Below the pieces are notes generated by a model. That model was not told the DNA's origin and did no database searches. It saw nothing but the letters and a program-made list of their open reading frames with translations. Source: Candidatus Parcubacteria bacterium (GTDB lineage Bacteria > Patescibacteriota > Patescibacteriia > Patescibacteriales > UBA12075). Taken from it: DNA of 15,016 nt. Within the stretch, counting starts at the first letter, position 1. Each line of letters begins with the position of its first letter. Below are positions 1 to 5,184 of the stretch, one piece after another. The DNA lies in the NCBI GenBank assembly GCA_023139655.1, contig JAGLNE010000007.1, positions 1 through 15,016 of the forward strand. Direction: 5' to 3'. Position numbers and translations under genes: made by a program.

Positions 1-209
1 CTTGTTACAAACGCAAGAGGGGTACAAATTGTACCCCAGTAGGAATTTAATTCCTGGTCTCTTTGTCTCATCCTTTTTATATACTGTTTTGGATCACTAC
101 TATCTATTAATACCTCTACTATATCAGCTATAGAAAACCACCATTCATCATTAAACATTACTTTTCTAATTCTTTTACCCTTAAATATGGCTATTTTTGT
201 AGTTGTCAT
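1..209 (-). CDS. BRO-N domain protein, 5' part only (runs off the window)
   Basis: The frame opens at the ATG at 209 and stays open to base 1, giving 69 residues and no stop, so the C-terminus lies outside the window. It begins MTTTKIAIFKGKRIRKV, followed by NDEWWFSIADIVEVL and later QYIKRMRQRD and SYWGTICTPLAF. The EWWFS-DI-VL pattern followed by a basic segment and a GT-CTPL block is typical of the BRO family N-terminal domain, a DNA-binding module known from phage antirepressors and also found as free-standing genes in many bacteria. A strong promoter lies at 267-295 and no Shine-Dalgarno site is visible. The role is probably transcriptional or phage/stress related. The family call is from recalled motifs; the exact function is unknown. 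Confidence 0.8.
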   Translation of the reverse strand, partial: MTTTKIAIFKGKRIRKVMFNDEWWFSIADIVEVLIDSSDPKQYIKRMRQRDQELNSYWGTICTPLAFVT

Positions 210-227
210 ATGTATAATTTTAATGTC

Positions 228-243
228 TTATTGAATTCAATAA
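228..243. promoter_or_regulatory. 16-bp perfect palindrome in the leader of the BRO-N gene
   Basis: TTATTGAATTCAATAA reads the same on both strands and lies between the predicted transcription start (about 260) and the ATG at 209. It could be a repressor site or a small leader hairpin. AT-rich palindromes also arise by chance, so this is weak. Confidence 0.35.
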
Positions 244-266
244 AACCTTTGTGAATAACTATCTTT

Positions 267-295
267 ATTATACACGAACAAAAAACGAAAGTCAA
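267..295 (-). promoter_or_regulatory. Sigma70-type promoter of the BRO-N gene
   Basis: On the minus strand TTGACT (290-295) and TATAAT (267-272) are separated by exactly 17 bp. Transcription would start near 260 and run into the BRO-N gene. It lies just past the stop codon of the AbrB-like gene at 330, so the BRO-N gene can be expressed independently of it. Confidence 0.8.
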
Positions 296-329
296 CTATT
301 ATTAATTATTTAACCGGTTTTATTCATGT

Positions 330-497
330 TTATTTCCAATCAACGATCAATATCCCCTTTCCCCGCTTCTTCACCACAAGCTTTTGCCCCTTTCTCCATT
401 TTAGAACATCAAGAATTTCACGCAGCAAAGTTACACCCAGACTATTACCATGAGCATAAATTTTTCTAATGTTGTTGTTTTTAAGTTTTCTGCGCAT
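330..497 (-). CDS. Small AbrB/MazE-type DNA-binding protein, copy 1
   Basis: A 55-aa protein starting MRRKLKNNNIRKIYAHGNSL. The sequence continues GVTLLREILDVLKWRKGQKL and ends IVDWK. This is one complete SpoVT/AbrB swapped-hairpin DNA-binding domain (the HGNSLGVTLPRE pattern of MazE-like proteins) with nothing added. The usual LPRE proline is a leucine here (LLRE at residues 24-27); the otherwise very similar copy at 9095-9265 keeps it. The start is the ATG at 497, 24 bp from a 40-bp inverted repeat (521-560) and an extended -10 box, which suggests autoregulation. No toxin gene lies next to it, so it looks like a solitary regulator rather than an antitoxin. The domain call is confident; the target is inferred. 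Confidence 0.85.
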   Translation of the reverse strand: MRRKLKNNNIRKIYAHGNSLGVTLLREILDVLKWRKGQKLVVKKRGKGILIVDWK

Positions 498-520
498 AAT
501 TTGTAATTTAATATTAAAAT

Positions 521-560
521 TTACGTATACATTATAATGTATATTTTAATGTATACGTAA
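521..560. promoter_or_regulatory. 40-bp inverted-repeat operator of AbrB copy 1
   Basis: TTACGTATACATTA (521-534) and its exact reverse complement (547-560) flank a 12-bp spacer. The first arm also forms an inner 16-bp palindrome, ATACATTATAATGTAT. The whole 40 bp recurs without change at 9289-9328, in the same position upstream of the second AbrB copy. It overlaps the expected transcription start, as expected for a self-repressing operator. Confidence 0.75.
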
Positions 561-562
561 CT

Positions 563-571
563 ATTATAACA
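563..571 (-). promoter_or_regulatory. Extended -10 promoter of AbrB copy 1
   Basis: The minus strand reads TGTTATAAT, an extended -10 box (TGnTATAAT), directly after the T-run of the preceding terminator. No good -35 is present, as is usual for this promoter type. The start point would fall inside the operator at 521-560. A second TATAAT inside the operator (531-536) with TTACGT 18 bp upstream is an alternative. Confidence 0.6.
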
Positions 572-594
572 AAAAAACACTGGTTTAAGCCAGT
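571..594 (-). terminator. Intrinsic terminator after the nuclease gene
   Basis: On the minus strand ACTGG-CTTAAA-CCAGT is followed by G and seven Ts. It ends the leftward transcript of the NTPase-nuclease pair (662-3159), and its T-run merges into the AbrB promoter. Confidence 0.8.
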
Positions 595-661
595 ACTTTT
601 TACGGATTACCTGCCTGCCGGAGCTAAAAGCGAAGGCGGGAATGCCCGGAGCCCAAAACTC

Positions 662-991
662 CTATTTATTTTTATTTGAATAATTTATACAATCTCTCGC
701 AACTTGAGCAATAGCATCTGCAACATTGTCTAGTTTGTCGTCAATTAACCTGTTTGGTATATGTATTGTTCTAAATCCATCTCTTGATGAATAATAGTCA
801 CGCACGATATCTTTTTTTATTTGTCTAGAGCTTGTATAGTGTTGATCACCATCAACCTCAATATAAAGTCGCGCCTCATCAACAGATAAATCAATGTGCT
901 TATGATTGTCCCATTTTTGTTTCTGACAATTTATTCCTCTCTTTGTGAGCGCCTTATGTAATTTTTTTGTATGCTCTGTTGATTTTTTCAT
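662..991 (-). CDS. Vsr/DUF559-type PD-(D/E)XK endonuclease-like protein
   Basis: A 109-aa protein. After a basic helix (residues 7-19) comes HIDL with D34, then YIEVDGDQHY with E45, D47, Q50 and H51, a lysine-rich helix KKDIVRDYY, and a strand FRTIHIPN. The D...E-x-D-G-x-Q-H arrangement is that of the very short patch repair (Vsr) and DUF559 branch of the restriction-endonuclease fold, which cuts DNA using a metal held by the acidic residues. At 109 aa it is about the minimal catalytic domain. It starts 2 bp after the stop of the NTPase gene, so the two are almost certainly co-translated. With that partner it could be the effector of a defence system; a repair role is the alternative. Fold call good, function inferred. 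Confidence 0.7.
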   Translation of the reverse strand: MKKSTEHTKKLHKALTKRGINCQKQKWDNHKHIDLSVDEARLYIEVDGDQHYTSSRQIKKDIVRDYYSSRDGFRTIHIPNRLIDDKLDNVADAIAQVARDCINYSNKNK

Positions 992-993
992 AA

Positions 994-3159
994 CTAATTT
1001 GTCAGGTGATCCTCAATTTTAGTTAATATCTTAACAAATTGTCTGAAATCATTAAACTTAAAATTAATGAAATTATCTACTACCATTGCCTTTTTTCTCT
1101 TTCTACCGGCAGCATCTTGAAATATTTTTGGAGTAGATATTTCATGCTTGTCACTATCTAGAAGGTTTATTACAAGAATATTTTTATTATTTCTTAATAC
1201 TGCTAAGGAATTTTGAATATTTTCCTCATCTTCAAAATATTTTACAATAAGAACATATTTTGATTGATCAGTTTTTCCAAATACAGCACTTTTATATGCT
1301 GTAATTGTGCTTAAAATTTCTGGCAACGTGCTAAATACACCGTTGATATTATGATTTGCTGAGTCTATCGGTTCGTTTTTAAATATCTCATTATTGTCTT
1401 CAAATATCTTTGTAAGAATATTAATAAAAATTGAATAATACTTTTGAGAAACATTTTTTATTTGTTCATCGACAGTTTTCTTCGCTTCTTTAACTTTTTC
1501 ATGTGTTATTGTAATTCTATTAGCAGAATATTTTAAAGCTTTAAAGAGCCCTTTGTAGTCATTAAATGTTGAATATAAACTTATATCAGATAAATCTTGC
1601 CCATCAAGATCTTCAAAAACAGCATCTTGTTTCTCAAATTTATTAGTTTTATAGTTATCTGGTAAGTCGTCCAAATCATTTGCTATTTTGATTAATTTTC
1701 TAAACGAACTATTAAATTCCTTATCTGTTTCTTCTAATAATGCCCCAACGTTTCTTTTGTATTTTCCAGTCCAGATATAATCTGTATTGTCGATTTCTGT
1801 TTTGTCTTTCTTTTCAATTATTCCAATGCTATTTAAAAATTTAATTAAATTAATAATATTTTCTTTATCGTATTTTACTGAATCAAAATTTTTGTTAAAT
1901 TCTACGTTTAAAAATTCAAATATATCTTTTTGTAAAATAGAATTATCTTTCCAGGATTTTTTTAATTCTTTCAATTTTCTATCTAGAAAAAATGTATTTA
2001 CATATTCAAATAGTTCTGAAATTTTTGAATAAAATGCATCTTCTTTTATTAATTTTTTTGTTTCGATACAAGTTTTTTCATTATCGTCGTATGAAACAAC
2101 ATCAGCAATCAGTTTTTTTAACTCGAAAAAATCATTACCTGATCGAAGGAGCAGATAATTTGATAATTCATTTATTTCTTTTTTATCTAACTCAGCATTT
2201 TCTATAAAAATTTCCTTTAAATATTGTTTTAATTCAGAAGTTTTAGGTAATGGAAGATAAAATATATGTGTAAAAAAAGTTGGAAAAATGCCACCCTCTT
2301 CAACTGATAATTCACGATTTTTTTGAGTTAAGTCATAAGCATCAAAGTTTGATAGAAATAAAAAATGACCTCGTGAACGTGCAAATAAGTTTTTATATTC
2401 TTTAATATGCTTAAATGCTTCTATCGTTTCAATTTTATCTAGTTCGTCCACTACGAATATAAGCTTTTTACCATCTTTTTTAGTTTTATTTTCTAACCAT
2501 TTTTCGAATTTAATTTCGATATAATCCGTTGCATCATCAACGGTATTCATTGTGTTGGCTTTATGAATTTTTTTAGTAACAGATTCCCATTTACTCGAAA
2601 AAACTATTCCACTAAAACCCAAAGAGCAAATAATTAATTTAATCCAGTCAGGCCAAGAATTTAACAATGCAATACCAACAAAAAAACCACCAATTATAGC
2701 AATTAAAGTTTCTATCTTTGGTTTAAACTCAAGAGTAGTTGATTTTTCTTTTGTACTCTTTTTTTCATAGCTATCCTCATGACTTTCAACACTTCTCCCA
2801 ATACAGTCAAAATACAATTCTTTAATCTCTTTGTCTTTAGGATTTTCCCAGTATGCGTGACGGATTATAGAAACTAAAATTTTTTGTTTTTCTTTTTCGA
2901 TATCTTCTATTGCGAGAGTATGTCCAATATTGACAAAGAAAGGCGTTATTTTATCATTTCCAATTTCGCTTAGAACTTTATGGACAAATGAAGTTTTTCC
3001 AACACCACGCACACTTGAAATAAGAATCGCACTAGAATCATTGTTATTTATGACACTTTTTAAGTTTTTTCTTTCTTGATCACGTCCAACAAAAAAACCT
3101 GGAGTTTCATCTCCATATATAAATTGTTCAGACCAATTATCCTTTAGATAGATATTCAT
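994..3159 (-). CDS. KAP/STAND-like membrane P-loop NTPase
   Basis: From the ATG at 3159 the protein has 721 residues. A GTG at 3180 would add seven residues but overlaps a leader hairpin, so I prefer the ATG. An FFVGRDQER segment (residues 22-30) precedes Walker A, SSVRGVGKTS (48-57, with S49 in place of the usual first glycine). Two adjacent hydrophobic helices (about 151-168 and 172-188) follow, then Walker B, LIFVVDELDK (233-242), and a FLFLSNFDAYD strand. Membrane helices inserted between Walker A and Walker B are the signature of KAP NTPases, the family of the F-plasmid exclusion protein PifA; the GRxxE motif also suits STAND/AAA_16 ATPases. The remaining roughly 450 residues are lysine-rich and unrecognised. 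It is coupled to the nuclease at 662-991. A phage-sensing role is likely but not proven. Confidence 0.7.
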   Translation of the reverse strand: MNIYLKDNWSEQFIYGDETPGFFVGRDQERKNLKSVINNNDSSAILISSVRGVGKTSFVHKVLSEIGNDKITPFFVNIGHTLAIEDIEKEKQKILVSIIRHAYWENPKDKEIKELYFDCIGRSVESHEDSYEKKSTKEKSTTLEFKPKIETLIAIIGGFFVGIALLNSWPDWIKLIICSLGFSGIVFSSKWESVTKKIHKANTMNTVDDATDYIEIKFEKWLENKTKKDGKKLIFVVDELDKIETIEAFKHIKEYKNLFARSRGHFLFLSNFDAYDLTQKNRELSVEEGGIFPTFFTHIFYLPLPKTSELKQYLKEIFIENAELDKKEINELSNYLLLRSGNDFFELKKLIADVVSYDDNEKTCIETKKLIKEDAFYSKISELFEYVNTFFLDRKLKELKKSWKDNSILQKDIFEFLNVEFNKNFDSVKYDKENIINLIKFLNSIGIIEKKDKTEIDNTDYIWTGKYKRNVGALLEETDKEFNSSFRKLIKIANDLDDLPDNYKTNKFEKQDAVFEDLDGQDLSDISLYSTFNDYKGLFKALKYSANRITITHEKVKEAKKTVDEQIKNVSQKYYSIFINILTKIFEDNNEIFKNEPIDSANHNINGVFSTLPEILSTITAYKSAVFGKTDQSKYVLIVKYFEDEENIQNSLAVLRNNKNILVINLLDSDKHEISTPKIFQDAAGRKRKKAMVVDNFINFKFNDFRQFVKILTKIEDHLTN

Positions 3160-3175
3160 AATTATTATTTTTAAG

Positions 3176-3204
3176 TTCACCTGCGGGGGTACGAAGCAGG
3201 TGAA
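3176..3204. promoter_or_regulatory. Leader hairpin upstream of the NTPase gene
   Basis: TTCACCTGC (3176-3184) and GCAGGTGAA (3196-3204) are perfect 9-bp arms around an 11-nt loop. No T-run follows on either strand, so it is not a clear terminator. It would fold in the 5' leader 17 bp before the ATG at 3159. Confidence 0.55.
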
Positions 3205-3239
3205 ATACCTTGTTGCCCCCTCTTAAATAAAAAATTATT

Positions 3240-3383
3240 TTAGTAATTATACTCCCACTCATTTCCGTATTCATCTTCCCCTATACAATATCCATCTTTA
3301 TCATAAGTTGGATTATCACCAGGGCATTTACTGCAACTCGTAATAATTAATGACAATATTAGTAAGGCTATTATTTTTTTCAT
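3240..3383 (-). CDS. Very small predicted lipoprotein
   Basis: A 47-aa frame, ATG at 3383 to TAA at 3240. The N-terminus MKKIIALLILSLIITSC is a lipoprotein signal peptide: two lysines, a hydrophobic stretch, and the lipobox ITSC with C17 as the lipidated residue. The mature part is about 31 residues, rich in D, E, Y and N and containing two further cysteines (C20, C33); it ends EWEYNY. The coding sequence is too short for any domain family. It lies between the zinc-ribbon gene and the NTPase gene, all on the same strand. No Shine-Dalgarno site is visible. The signal peptide is the reason to call it real; the function is unknown. Confidence 0.6.
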   Translation of the reverse strand: MKKIIALLILSLIITSCSKCPGDNPTYDKDGYCIGEDEYGNEWEYNY

Positions 3384-3448
3384 AGTATAAGAATAATTTT
3401 ATTTATCATGCGAACCAGATATCCCGTGTTATATGATGTAATTAAAAA

Positions 3449-3604
3449 TTAAATTTCCCAAGAGTGTTTACAGTCCGACTCCTGACATTCATATTTAATA
3501 TGTGCTTTTTGAGCCGGTTCTGACTCTCTTTTTAAACTTGCAAATCCGTTTTGCTCTTTAATGTTTTTTGAGCCACATTTAGGGCATTTATTTTGTAAGT
3601 CCAT
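3449..3604 (-). CDS. Small zinc-ribbon protein
   Basis: A 51-aa frame, ATG at 3604 to TAA at 3449. It contains CPKCGSKN (C7, C10) and, 30 residues later, CQESDCKHSWE (C40, C45), giving two cysteine pairs suitable for one zinc ion. The C-terminal pair has four residues between the cysteines rather than two, which resembles TFIIS-type and late-transcription-factor zinc ribbons that end in a tryptophan. Such proteins usually bind nucleic acids or other proteins. It lies 25 bp after the small membrane protein gene and may be co-transcribed with it. The specific role is unknown. Confidence 0.6.
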   Translation of the reverse strand: MDLQNKCPKCGSKNIKEQNGFASLKRESEPAQKAHIKYECQESDCKHSWEI

Positions 3605-3629
3605 AAATTTTTTAATCTTTAGCGTAGTC

Positions 3630-3881
3630 TTAATTCCATTTTTTTTGATTCCATTGTTGTGGGTACTTATTGGCCAACCAAAATTTCAGACATAGCCCTA
3701 GAAAAAGATATACAGGTATTTTTATCCCCCATGATAGATCAAAAAAGATATCTACGTATTTATTTATTCCATTAATAATTTCACCGGTAAGCCCCAGAAT
3801 TCCTGGTATTAACCCCACTAAAACCGATAAACCGATCGTTTGGAATATCCACCAAAATGAATTTTCAATTTTTTGTTTCAT
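3630..3881 (-). CDS. Small two-helix membrane protein, unknown function
   Basis: An 83-aa protein starting MKQKIENSFWWIFQTIG. Two hydrophobic helices are visible, roughly residues 14-35 (LSVLVGLIPGILGLTG, with a GLIPG bend) and 53-70 (KIPVYLFLGLCLKFWL), followed by a polar tail rich in Q, N, K and W. I do not recognise a family. It is the first gene downstream of the promoter-RNA-terminator repeat at 3961-4226 and heads a run of three tiny genes. Its proximity to the repeat parallels the gene at 14072-14740 after repeat copy 2. Possibly a holin-like or accessory membrane peptide, but nothing proves this. Confidence 0.55.
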   Translation of the reverse strand: MKQKIENSFWWIFQTIGLSVLVGLIPGILGLTGEIINGINKYVDIFFDLSWGIKIPVYLFLGLCLKFWLANKYPQQWNQKKWN

Positions 3882-3956
3882 AAAAATTGTAACTAAAGTG
3901 TAAAAAATTTATTTCGCACAACAAGGTATATATAAATTAATTTAATTTTTATTTAA

Positions 3957-4044
3957 AATAAAAACCGCCAAAAGGCGGTTGGAGGGTTAGGGGTGATTAT
4001 GGTGTTTTATTAAAATTAAATCCATAAAACATTTATTAACCACC
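3957..4044 (-). ncRNA. Predicted structured small RNA or attenuator leader, copy 1
   Basis: A promoter at 4048-4076 would start a leftward transcript near 4044. The RNA begins GGUGGUUA, which pairs with UAAUCACC about 45 nt later; an inner stem GUUUUAU/AUAAAAC closes a 13-nt AU-rich loop. A C-rich linker follows, then the terminator AACCGCC-UUUU-GGCGGUU and a U-rich tail. Total length is about 85-90 nt. Copy 2 at 14763-14850 has an identical 3' arm and a 5' arm with three changes; the change at stem position 5 (G versus A, both pairing with U) keeps the pairing. No reading frame of note is present. I do not match it to a known RNA family. Confidence 0.6.
3963..3980 (-). terminator. Terminator hairpin ending repeat copy 1
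   Basis: AACCGCC-AAAA-GGCGGTT is a perfect 7-bp stem. On the minus strand it is followed by TTTATTTTAAAT, a usable T-rich tail; the plus-strand side is G-rich, so termination is leftward only. It lies 82 bp upstream of the ATG at 3881. Confidence 0.8.
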
Positions 4045-4047
4045 TAT

Positions 4048-4076
4048 ATTCTATATGTAAAAGGCATATTAGTCAA
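4048..4076 (-). promoter_or_regulatory. Sigma70 promoter inside repeat copy 1
   Basis: On the minus strand TTGACT (4071-4076) and TAGAAT (4048-4053) are separated by 17 bp. The whole promoter is unchanged in copy 2. It would transcribe the structured RNA and, if the terminator is passed, the genes at 3881 and beyond. Confidence 0.8.
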
Positions 4077-4169
4077 TGAAATTTGTCCAATATAAAGCAA
4101 ATAAAATAAAATTTTTTCTGCCATGTTTTCCTGCCTACGTCAAACCCCTCCCTCCACTTAAGCTTAAGA

Positions 4170-4226
4170 TATAAAATCTTTATAAAGAAAGTATAAAATC
4201 TTTCTAAAGAAAGTATAAAGAAATCA
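4170..4226. repeat. 22-bp tandem repeat within copy 1
   Basis: TATAAAATCTTTATAAAGAAAG (4170-4191) is followed by the same unit with one A-to-C change (4192-4213) and a partial third unit (4214-4226). Copy 2 has one full unit plus the partial one, which explains the length difference between the two copies. Each unit contains short inverted AAAG/CTTT pairs. Confidence 0.8.
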
Positions 4227-4229
4227 CCC

Positions 4230-4257
4230 GCCCGGCTGCCGGTAGCAGCGGTCGGGC
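4230..4257. other. GC-rich imperfect hairpin
   Basis: GCCCG-GCTGC pairs with GCAGC-(GGT)-CGGGC around a 5-nt loop, giving a 10-bp stem with a 3-nt bulge. It lies between the end of repeat copy 1 and the HIT terminator. No T-run follows it. Its base composition is far above the surroundings. Confidence 0.5.
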
Positions 4258-4260
4258 AAG

Positions 4261-4305
4261 TAAAAAAAATACCTGCTTGACTGTTGTAACAGTAGTCAAG
4301 CAGGT
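4261..4305 (-). terminator. Intrinsic terminator of the HIT operon
   Basis: ACCTGCTTGACT (4271-4282) and its exact complement (4294-4305) form a 12-bp stem. On the minus strand it is followed by A and eight Ts. It lies 17 bp after the HIT stop codon. Confidence 0.9.
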
Positions 4306-4321
4306 AAAGAAGGTATAATGT

Positions 4322-4726
4322 TTATGCAAAAATTCTTTTTAACATTTCACGGTCATCTTCGCGTAACAATTGTCTTTCACCGGCTTTCCTCTTAAAGTTC
4401 TTTAAACCATCACCGTTATTTCTTGGTATTACATGTAAGTGGACATGTTCAATGGTTTGTCCCGCGATAGGGCCTTCGTTAAAGAAAATGTTCATCCCCT
4501 TGGGACAAAGATGCTCTTTAATAATTGAGGCCACCTTTTTGGCTAGGATGAACAGATCCGAACATTGCTCATCACTAAGCTCGGTAATAGAGCCGACATG
4601 CTCCTTGGAGACAACAAGCAGGTGGGCTTTTGTGGCCGGAAATGGATTCATGGCCACAACCGTGAATTTGCTTTCAAAAAGAACAAGCTCGCGCATGTTT
4701 TCTTTATCACAAAATGGGCAATTCAT
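4322..4726 (-). CDS. HIT family nucleotide hydrolase
   Basis: A 134-aa protein of normal HIT length. It opens MNCPFC, a CxxC pair that in many HIT proteins binds zinc. It has the substrate-site stretch VVAMNPFPATKAHLLVVSKEH and the histidine triad HVHLHVIPR, with H94, H96 and H98; H96 is the expected nucleophile attacking the alpha phosphate. N83, G85 and Q90 of NEGPIAGQ fit the nucleotide site. Members hydrolyse AMP-linked substrates such as Ap4A or AMP-lysine in the cytoplasm. A strong GGAGG site (4733-4740 region), immediately after the stop of the preceding gene, sets the start at 4726. It is the second gene of a two-gene operon. The family call is certain; the exact substrate is not known. 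Confidence 0.95.
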   Translation of the reverse strand: MNCPFCDKENMRELVLFESKFTVVAMNPFPATKAHLLVVSKEHVGSITELSDEQCSDLFILAKKVASIIKEHLCPKGMNIFFNEGPIAGQTIEHVHLHVIPRNNGDGLKNFKRKAGERQLLREDDREMLKRIFA

Positions 4727-4740
4727 TAGTCAATCCTCCC

Positions 4741-4977
4741 TTAAAGACCTTCAACAATCTTTCCATCAATCAGATAACATTTTTTCCCGTTACTAGTGAC
4801 TATGTGATCGGGAGTTTTGTGAACTTCATCGCCCACAAGACTGTGAAGAAGTGAACATTTGTCACAAGGGAAAACTGCCCTTGTGTCATGATACAGGATG
4901 TTACCGGCTAAATCGTTTATTGGTAAATCAAAACCTTTTTCTATATCCAAACTTCCTTCACATTGGGTACATTGCAT
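4741..4977 (-). CDS. Small cysteine-pair (probable zinc-binding) protein
   Basis: A 78-aa protein starting MQCTQCEGSLDIEKG, with a CxxC pair at residues 3 and 6 and a second pair in FPCDKC at residues 38 and 41. These four cysteines could hold one zinc ion. The remainder, including GDEVHKTPDHIVTSNGKK, gives no family I recognise. AGGAGG (4983-4988) lies 5 bp before the ATG, so the start is well supported. Its stop is 14 bp from the HIT start, with the HIT ribosome-binding site in between, so the two form an operon. Likely a small regulatory or adaptor protein; the role is unknown. Confidence 0.75.
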   Translation of the reverse strand: MQCTQCEGSLDIEKGFDLPINDLAGNILYHDTRAVFPCDKCSLLHSLVGDEVHKTPDHIVTSNGKKCYLIDGKIVEGL

Positions 4978-5045
4978 TTTTGCCTCCTAAATAATTATTA
5001 AGTTTCATTAATAAACTTGTTTATAAACGGACTATTTAATGTCAT

Positions 5046-5074
5046 AATATAGCAGCTTTATTTAAAATTGTCAA
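5046..5074 (-). promoter_or_regulatory. Sigma70 promoter of the HIT operon
   Basis: On the minus strand TTGACA (5069-5074), a consensus -35, and TATATT (5046-5051) are 17 bp apart. The predicted leader is about 60 nt to the ATG at 4977. Confidence 0.85.
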
Positions 5075-5087
5075 TTAAAATTGCCCT

Positions 5088-5112
5088 ACTTAAACTTAAG
5101 ATATAAAATCTT
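5088..5112. repeat. Third, 25-bp fragment of the intergenic repeat
   Basis: These 25 bp match 4156-4180 in repeat copy 1 with a single difference, and 14962-14986 in copy 2 with two. The fragment contains the AAGAT-ATAAA-ATCTT stem. As in the full copies it lies upstream of a leftward sigma70 promoter, here 14 bp from the -35 instead of about 80. Confidence 0.7.
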
Positions 5113-5117
5113 GGAAC

Positions 5118-5142
5118 AAAAAAACAGGCTCAAGTGAGCCTG
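5118..5142 (-). terminator. Intrinsic terminator of the UDP-sugar dehydrogenase gene
   Basis: CAGGCTC-AAGT-GAGCCTG is a perfect 7-bp stem with a 4-nt loop. On the minus strand it is followed by seven Ts. It lies about 45 bp after the stop codon at 5185. Confidence 0.9.
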
Positions 5143-5184
5143 CTGTTATAAATGCACTTATTTAATCACTAATTAATATCCCTT

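Larger units (their letters stand above)
3961..4226. repeat. Intergenic repeat with promoter, RNA and terminator, copy 1
   Basis: These 266 bp match 14767-15010 with about a dozen substitutions and one 22-bp length difference. Order on the minus strand: a tandem AT-rich array, a conserved AAGCTTAAG region, about 80 bp of leader, a sigma70 promoter, a stem-loop and a terminator. It accounts for most of the 440-bp gene-free stretch 3882-4321; the remainder holds a GC-rich hairpin (4230-4257), the HIT terminator, and about 80 AT-rich bases (3882-3960) in which I see no clear promoter. No terminal inverted repeats or transposase are visible. Confidence 0.9.

Noticed and set aside
19..37. Perfect inverted repeat GGGGTACAA-A-TTGTACCCC
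   Set aside because: It lies inside the BRO-N coding frame, where it encodes part of a conserved family segment (WGTICTP), so it is more likely a coding coincidence than an operator.
3157..3180. GTG start at 3180 for the NTPase
   Set aside because: It overlaps the 3176-3204 hairpin arm and adds only seven residues with no Shine-Dalgarno support; the ATG at 3159 is preferred.
3957..4044. 6S RNA, tmRNA or a known riboswitch
   Set aside because: The length (under 90 nt), the simple long hairpin and the two-copy state do not match 6S or tmRNA, and I see none of the conserved cores of common riboswitches.
4170..4226. CRISPR array
   Set aside because: The 22-bp units are directly adjacent with no unique spacers, and no cas genes are present.
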